Below are positions 58,844-64,000 of a stretch of DNA of 64,000 bases, piece after piece (within the stretch, counting starts at the first letter, position 1; each line of letters starts with the position of its first letter). The notes under the pieces are model-generated. The model did not search any database, was not told the origin of the DNA, and saw only the letters and a program-made list of their open reading frames with translations. Location of the stretch: assembly GCF_902830275.1 (NCBI RefSeq), contig NZ_CADESW010000028.1, positions 36,890 to 100,889 on the forward strand. Direction: 5' to 3'. A program made the translations under genes and the position numbers. The stretch is from Burkholderia stagnalis (lineage in GTDB: Bacteria > Pseudomonadota > Gammaproteobacteria > Burkholderiales > Burkholderiaceae).

Positions 58844-59701
58844 TCAGCGGCGAACGCCCAGTGTATCGCGCAGCGTGCGCGGCAGCGCGAACAGCGCCGG
58901 GTGCAGCCGCGCATCGTAGTAGCGCAACCCTTCGATGCCGCGGCTGGCGAGGCGTTCCTCGACGTCGTGCATGAACAGCGACGCGGCGTCGAGCGTGTCG
59001 CTCGCGATCGCCATCAGCCACTGGGAGCCGTACAGCGGTACGTGCGCGGACAACGGATCGACGACCGCGAAGCTCGCGCGCAGGTCGGCGAGCAGCGCGG
59101 CGATGCGCGACGCATGGAACACCGGCGAGCCGAGATGCATCGTGATCGCGCCGCACGGCGTCAGGATCCGCTTCAGATGCGTATAGAAGTCGCGCGTATA
59201 GAGGCCGGCGGCCGGCGAATCCGGCGGCGTGAGGTCGAACACGACGAGATCGAAATGCTCGACGGTCGACCGGACGAAATGCGCGGCGTCGCCGATCACG
59301 ACCTCGACGCGCGGATCGTCGAGCGCGCCCTGGTGCACGTCGTCGAGATAGCGGCGCGCCATGCCGACGACTTCGTCGTCGAGCTCCGCGACGACGATCC
59401 GCTCGATGCACGCATGCTTGAGCAGCTGGCGCGCGGCGCCGCCGTCGCCGCCGCCGAGCACGAGCGCTTTGCGCGGCGCCGGGTGCGTGAGCGCGGCCGG
59501 GTGGGTCATGCACTCGTGATAGATGTACTCGTCGCCGACGGACGTCATCGGCCGGCCGTCCAGCGTGAACAGGCGGCCGAGCTGCGGCGTTTCCCACACC
59601 TCGATCTGCTGGTGCGGGGACGCGACGTGCGCGAGCCGCCGCGCATGCGGAAAACCGTAGGCGGAATCGGGCGTCGGGTGGAACAGAAGCGTCGTGCTCA
59701 C
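58844..59701 (-). CDS. speE: Polyamine aminopropyltransferase (spermidine synthase)
   Basis: SpeE transfers an aminopropyl group from decarboxylated SAM to putrescine. The 285-residue protein has the SAM-binding loop LVLGGGDGGAARQLLKH, EYIYHECMTHP, and the aspartates in VVFDLTPPDSPAAG. The start is uncertain: I use the GTG at 59701 giving MSTTLLFHP; an in-frame ATG at 59761 would add 20 residues. No speD is visible nearby. Confidence 0.93.
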   Translation of the reverse strand: MSTTLLFHPTPDSAYGFPHARRLAHVASPHQQIEVWETPQLGRLFTLDGRPMTSVGDEYIYHECMTHPAALTHPAPRKALVLGGGDGGAARQLLKHACIERIVVAELDDEVVGMARRYLDDVHQGALDDPRVEVVIGDAAHFVRSTVEHFDLVVFDLTPPDSPAAGLYTRDFYTHLKRILTPCGAITMHLGSPVFHASRIAALLADLRASFAVVDPLSAHVPLYGSQWLMAIASDTLDAASLFMHDVEERLASRGIEGLRYYDARLHPALFALPRTLRDTLGVRR

Positions 59702-59998
59702 AGGAAGGCCGCGCGGGGCGGGGAGTGCCAACTCCTGAATTATAGAGGGCGGGAAATGCATGGCGGAAGGACGACGCAAGGGCGGCGAGAAGCTTGACGG
59801 AAATCCGGGCCCGAACACCGGCCGCCGGGAAGGGAAATGTCAGCCATTCTGTTAAAATGACAGGCTTTGCTGCCCTGTCCGTCGGCTCCATCAGCCTCGC
59901 CTCCGTCTGGCGCCGCACTGCGCGCCGGGAGCGGCCGGCCCGCGAGCTTCCGGATACCGCACGTGCCCCGTTTTCTCGACTCGATCTCCGGACTCGAC

Positions 59999-62026
59999 AT
60001 GACGACTTCGTCTCCCGCCTCCACCACCCTGATGGCCAACGCGATCCGCGCGCTCGCGATGGACGCCGTCCAGCAAGCGAACTCCGGCCACCCCGGCATG
60101 CCGATGGGCATGGCCGAAATCGGCGTCGCGCTCTGGTCGCGCCACCTGAAGCACAACCCGGCAAACCCGCACTGGTCGGACCGTGACCGCTTCGTGCTGT
60201 CGAACGGCCATGGCTCGATGCTGCTGTACGCGCTGCTGCACCTGACCGGCTACGACCTGCCGATGGAAGAGCTGAAGAACTTCCGCCAGCTGCACTCGAA
60301 GACGCCGGGCCACCCGGAGTACGGCATCACGCCGGGCGTCGAGACGACGACGGGCCCGCTCGGCCAGGGTCTCGCGAACGCGGTCGGCATGGCGCTCGGC
60401 GAAGCGCTGATGGCCGCCGAGTTCAACCGCGACGGCGCGAAGATCGTCGATCACCATACGTACGTGTTCCTCGGCGACGGCTGCCTGATGGAAGGCATCT
60501 CGCACGAGGCCTGCTCGCTGGCCGGCACGCTGAAGCTGAACAAGCTGATCGCGCTGTACGACGACAACGGCATCTCGATCGACGGCGACGTCGTCAACTG
60601 GTTCCACGACGACACCCCGAAGCGTTTCGAGGCGTACGGCTGGAACGTGATCCCGAACGTGAACGGCCATGACGTCGACGCGGTCGATGCGGCGATCGCG
60701 AAGGCGAAGCTGTCGGACAAGCCGACGATCATCTGCTGCAAGACCGTGATCGGCCAGGGCGCGGCGACCAAGGCGGGCGGCCACGACGTGCACGGCGCCG
60801 CGCTCGGCGCGGAAGAAATCGCGAAGACGCGCGAGGCGCTCGGCTGGACGTGGGCGCCGTTCGTGATTCCGCAGGAAGTCTATGCGGCGTGGGACGCGAA
60901 GGAAGCCGGCAAGCGTGCCGAAACCGAATGGGATGCGACGTTCGCGCAATATCGTGCGAAGTTCCCGGCGGAAGCGGCCGAATTCGAGCGCCGGATGGCC
61001 AACAAGCTGCCGGCCGACTGGGCGGAGAAGGCGAAGGCGATCATCGCCGGCGCGAACGAGCGCGCCGAGACGGTGGCGACCCGCAAGGCGTCGCAGCAGG
61101 CGATCGAAGGGCTGGCCGCCGCGCTGCCGGAGCTGCTCGGCGGCTCGGCCGACCTGACCGGCTCGAACCTGACCAACTGGAAGGCATCGAAGGCCGTCCG
61201 CGCGAATCCGGAAGGCCCGGGCGTCAAGCTGGGCAACCACATCAACTACGGCGTGCGCGAATTCGGCATGAGCGCCGCGATCAACGGCCTCGCGCTGCAC
61301 GGCGGCCACAAGCCGTTCGGCGGCACGTTCCTGACGTTCTCCGACTACAGCCGCAACGCGCTGCGCGTCGCCGCGCTGATGAAGGTGCCGTCGATCTTCG
61401 TGTTCACGCACGACTCGATCGGCCTCGGCGAGGACGGCCCGACGCACCAGTCGATCGAGCACGTGTCGAGCCTGCGCCTGATCCCGAACCACGACGTGTG
61501 GCGTCCGGCCGACACGGTCGAAACGGCCGTCGCGTGGACCCACGCCGTCGCCGCGGATCGTCCGTCGAGCCTGATCTTCAGCCGCCAGAACCTCGCGTTC
61601 AACCCGCGCACCGATTCGCAGATCGCGAACATCGAGAAGGGCGGCTACGTGCTGAAGGACTGGGACGAGGAAATCGTCGCGCGCAAGATCATCCTGATCG
61701 CGACGGGCTCGGAAGTCGAACTCGCGATGAAGGCCGTCGAGCCGCTCGCACAGCAGGGCATCGCGGCGCGTGTCGTGTCGATGCCGGCGACCACCGTGTT
61801 CGACCGCCAGGACGCCGAGTATCGCGAGCGCGTGCTGCCGCACGGCGTGCGCCGCGTTGCGATCGAAGCGGGCGTGACGAGCTTCTGGCACAAGTACGTC
61901 GGCCTGGAAGGCGGCGTGGTCGGGATCGACACGTTCGGCGAATCGGCGCCGGCCGGCGTGCTGTTCAAGCACTTCGGCTTCACCGTCGACAAGGTCGTCG
62001 AGACGGCCAAGGCCGTGCTGGCCTAA
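59999..62026 (+). CDS. tktA: Transketolase
   Basis: Transketolase moves two-carbon units in the pentose phosphate and Calvin-type pathways. The 675-residue protein has an N-terminal TPP domain (GDGCLMEGISHEA), a Pyr domain with the GLGEDGPTHQSIEH segment, and a C-terminal domain (about 540-675). The ATG at 59999 is chosen over an open frame upstream. gapA follows after 90 bases. Confidence 0.97.
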   Translation: MTTSSPASTTLMANAIRALAMDAVQQANSGHPGMPMGMAEIGVALWSRHLKHNPANPHWSDRDRFVLSNGHGSMLLYALLHLTGYDLPMEELKNFRQLHSKTPGHPEYGITPGVETTTGPLGQGLANAVGMALGEALMAAEFNRDGAKIVDHHTYVFLGDGCLMEGISHEACSLAGTLKLNKLIALYDDNGISIDGDVVNWFHDDTPKRFEAYGWNVIPNVNGHDVDAVDAAIAKAKLSDKPTIICCKTVIGQGAATKAGGHDVHGAALGAEEIAKTREALGWTWAPFVIPQEVYAAWDAKEAGKRAETEWDATFAQYRAKFPAEAAEFERRMANKLPADWAEKAKAIIAGANERAETVATRKASQQAIEGLAAALPELLGGSADLTGSNLTNWKASKAVRANPEGPGVKLGNHINYGVREFGMSAAINGLALHGGHKPFGGTFLTFSDYSRNALRVAALMKVPSIFVFTHDSIGLGEDGPTHQSIEHVSSLRLIPNHDVWRPADTVETAVAWTHAVAADRPSSLIFSRQNLAFNPRTDSQIANIEKGGYVLKDWDEEIVARKIILIATGSEVELAMKAVEPLAQQGIAARVVSMPATTVFDRQDAEYRERVLPHGVRRVAIEAGVTSFWHKYVGLEGGVVGIDTFGESAPAGVLFKHFGFTVDKVVETAKAVLA

Positions 62027-62116
62027 AAGGCTTATTCGCGGCGCGCGCGTCCCCACGCGCGCGCCGCACCGTGAAGCTGCACGAAACGAATTTTTTCAGC
62101 CATCAGGAGATAGACC

Positions 62117-63127
62117 ATGACGATCCGCGTCGCAATCAACGGCTACGGCCGCATCGGCCGCAATACGCTGCGCGCGTTCTATGAAAACGGCAAGAAGCAC
62201 GATCTCGAGATCGTCGCGATCAACGACCTGGGCGATGCGAAGACCAACGCGCACCTGACCCAGTACGACACCGCGCACGGCAAGTTCCCGGGCGAAGTGT
62301 CGGTCGACGGCGACTACCTGGTCGTCAACGGCGACAAGATCCGCGTGCTGGCGAACCGCAACCCGGCGGAACTGCCGTGGGGCGAGCTGGGTGTCGACGT
62401 CGTGATGGAATGCACGGGCTTCTTCACGACCAAGGAAAAGGCGAGCGCGCACCTGAAGGGCGGCGCGAAGAAGGTCATCATCTCGGCGCCGGGCGGCAAG
62501 GACGTCGACGCGACGATCGTCTACGGCGTGAACCACAACGTGCTGAAGGCCGAGCACACGGTCATCTCGAACGCATCGTGCACGACGAACTGCCTCGCGC
62601 CGCTCGTCAAGCCGCTGAACGACAAGATCGGCCTCGAAACCGGCCTGATGACGACGATCCACGCGTACACGAACGACCAGGTGCTGACGGACGTCTATCA
62701 CGAAGACCTGCGCCGTGCGCGCTCAGCCACGCACAGCCAGATCCCGACCAAGACGGGCGCGGCTTCGGCGGTCGGCCTCGTGCTGCCGGAACTGAACGGC
62801 AAGCTGGACGGCTACGCGATTCGCGTTCCGACCATCAACGTGTCGATCGTCGACCTGTCGTTCATCGCGAAGCGCGATACGACGGTCGAGGAAGTCAACG
62901 CGATCATGAAGGAAGCGTCGGAAGGCGCGCTGAAGGGCATCCTCGGCTACAACGACGCGCCGCTGGTGTCGATCGACTTCAACCACAACCCGGCTTCGTC
63001 GACGTTCGACGCAACGCTGACCAAGGTGTCGGGCCGTCTCGTCAAGGTGTCGAGCTGGTACGACAACGAGTGGGGCTTCTCGAACCGCATGCTGGATACG
63101 GCAGTCGCATTCGCGAACGCGAAGTAA
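62117..63127 (+). CDS. gapA: Glyceraldehyde-3-phosphate dehydrogenase, type I
   Basis: GapA performs the oxidative phosphorylation step of glycolysis. The 336-residue protein has the NAD loop INGYGRIGRNTLR, the catalytic cysteine in SNASCTTNCLAPL and the C-terminal SWYDNEWGFSNRM. CAGGAG precedes the ATG. Grouping with tkt is common in betaproteobacteria. Confidence 0.98.
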   Translation: MTIRVAINGYGRIGRNTLRAFYENGKKHDLEIVAINDLGDAKTNAHLTQYDTAHGKFPGEVSVDGDYLVVNGDKIRVLANRNPAELPWGELGVDVVMECTGFFTTKEKASAHLKGGAKKVIISAPGGKDVDATIVYGVNHNVLKAEHTVISNASCTTNCLAPLVKPLNDKIGLETGLMTTIHAYTNDQVLTDVYHEDLRRARSATHSQIPTKTGAASAVGLVLPELNGKLDGYAIRVPTINVSIVDLSFIAKRDTTVEEVNAIMKEASEGALKGILGYNDAPLVSIDFNHNPASSTFDATLTKVSGRLVKVSSWYDNEWGFSNRMLDTAVAFANAK

Positions 63128-63170
63128 TCCCGCACGTTGCGCGGCCGCCGCAAGGCGGCGCGCGGCGAAC

Positions 63171-63204
63171 CAACCCGGTCCGGTTCTTCCGGCCGGGTTT
63201 TTTT
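63171..63204 (+). terminator. Intrinsic terminator after gapA
   Basis: AACCCGG (63172-63178) pairs with CCGGGTT (63193-63199) around an imperfect inner stem and is followed by a run of seven T. It may also serve the convergent LysR gene. Confidence 0.88.
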
Positions 63205-63214
63205 ATTGCCGCGA

Positions 63215-64000
63215 TCATTGCCGCGATTGCGCGGCCACTTGCTCGACCGCGTCGACGAACGCGCGCTTGAGCGGGCTGTCGAGATCGGTCCATGCGAGGC
63301 CGATGCCGCTGCGGTGCCCGGCGAGATCGAGCGGCCGCGCGAGCACGTTCGGCGGCAGCGCGCTCGCCGCTTCCGCCGGGATCAGCCCGATTCCCATTCC
63401 CGCCGCGACGAGTGCGAGCATCGTCGTGAATTCGCCGAACTCCTGCGCGATCTCGAGCGTCGTGCCGGCGCGGCTGAGCGCGAGCAGCATGTCGTCGTGG
63501 AAGCCCGGCGCATAGCGGCGCGCCAGCACGAATGCCGGATGGCCGCGCAGGTCGGCCGGCGCTATCGCGTCGCGCGCGGCGAGCGGATGCCCGGGCGGCA
63601 GCGCGACGACGAAGCCCTCCTCGAGCACCACCCGCGTGTCGATGCCCGCATACGCGGCCGGCAGCCGGATCATCCCGAAGTCGATGCGGCGCTCGCGCAG
63701 CGCCGCGACCTGGTCGGGCGTCGGCATGTCCTTCAGTTCGACCGTGATCAGCGGGTAACGCGCGCGCATCTCGCGCAGGACCGCCGGCAGCAGCACCGGC
63801 AGCACCGACGACACGAACGCGAGGCGCAGCGTGCCGATCTCGCCGCGGCTCGACAGCCGCGCGATCTGCTCGGCGCGCGCGGCCTGCTGCAGCGTGGCCC
63901 GCGCCTCCGGCAGGAACACCCGCCCGGTGTCGCTCAATTCGACCTTGTGCCGGTCGCGTTCGAACAGCCGCGCGTCGAGTTCTGCCTCGAGCGACTTGAT
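63215..64000 (-). CDS. LysR-family transcriptional regulator (5' end cut by window)
   Basis: The 261 residues visible are the end of the DNA-binding domain (IKSLEAELDARLFERDR) and the whole LysR substrate-binding domain, starting near GTLRLAFVSSVLPVLLPAVL. The N-terminal helix-turn-helix and the start codon lie outside the window. Effector and targets are unknown. It is convergent with gapA, so control of gapA is not implied by position. Confidence 0.9.
   Translation of the reverse strand: MKSLEAELDARLFERDRHKVELSDTGRVFLPEARATLQQAARAEQIARLSSRGEIGTLRLAFVSSVLPVLLPAVLREMRARYPLITVELKDMPTPDQVAALRERRIDFGMIRLPAAYAGIDTRVVLEEGFVVALPPGHPLAARDAIAPADLRGHPAFVLARRYAPGFHDDMLLALSRAGTTLEIAQEFGEFTTMLALVAAGMGIGLIPAEAASALPPNVLARPLDLAGHRSGIGLAWTDLDSPLKRAFVDAVEQVAAQSRQ

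Overview
The window is typical high-GC betaproteobacterial chromosome. The gene content and order (ispB divergent from rplU-rpmA-obgE-proB, rppH-proS, ffh, nrdA-nrdB, a lysine/alanine-rich histone H1-like gene, aroQ-accB-accC-prmA, mpl, the malic enzyme, tkt-gapA) point to Burkholderia sensu lato, probably chromosome 1 of a Burkholderia cepacia complex strain. That placement is inferred from gene content and synteny; no database search was possible. I see no insertion sequence, prophage, integrase, CRISPR array or rRNA operon.

Layout. 1-8.2 kb: the end-truncated gene for a PilB/GspE-type ATPase, a CorC/HlyC membrane protein, tRNA-Pro(CGG) and ispB on the minus strand, then rplU, rpmA, obgE and proB on the plus strand behind a consensus sigma-70 promoter, and a CNP1-like lipoprotein with rppH on the minus strand. 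8.4-14.8 kb: proS and marC; hpt and ffh on the minus strand; a cytochrome c assembly-type membrane protein, a small zinc-ribbon-like membrane protein and ampD. 14.8-20.9 kb: an NrdR-controlled nrdA...nrdB locus with unusual hairpins, then a histone H1-like gene behind a 437-base hairpin-rich gap. 21-30.1 kb: a long minus-strand run from a nucleotidyltransferase-like gene through tlpA-type thioredoxin, aroQ, accB, accC, prmA, a repeat-expanded DUF3426 protein, tpx, a PfkB-family kinase and a SlyB-like lipoprotein. 30.4-36.1 kb: mpl, a small esterase, an RNB exoribonuclease, aroE and mtgA, closely packed or overlapping. 36.5-38.7 kb: a secreted S10 carboxypeptidase lipoprotein and an EF-hand protein.

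38.8-48.1 kb is the most accessory-like block: an IclR regulator followed by a sugar-acid kinase and aldolase (DgoK, DgoA), two short-chain dehydrogenases, an AraFGH-type ABC importer and an aldose 1-epimerase. Together they form an incomplete non-phosphorylative D-galactose/L-arabinose oxidation operon: uptake, anomer conversion, C1 oxidation, then phosphorylation and aldol cleavage of the 2-keto-3-deoxy acid. The sugar-acid lactonase and dehydratase are not in the window. pyrF follows directly.

49-64 kb: a secreted HAD phosphatase, the minus-strand thiL-pgpA-pncC group, a hybrid malic enzyme, an AT-rich gap holding a candidate terminator-ended small RNA and a 24-bp dyad, a secreted barnase-like RNase with its barstar inhibitor, two unknown secreted proteins, rsmE with a VOC protein, speE, tkt, gapA and a LysR regulator cut by the window end.

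The strongest candidates for something undescribed are the small RNA at 54890-55023, the structured gap before the histone H1-like gene, the terminator-like hairpin in the proS leader, and the barnase/barstar pair with its N-terminally extended inhibitor.
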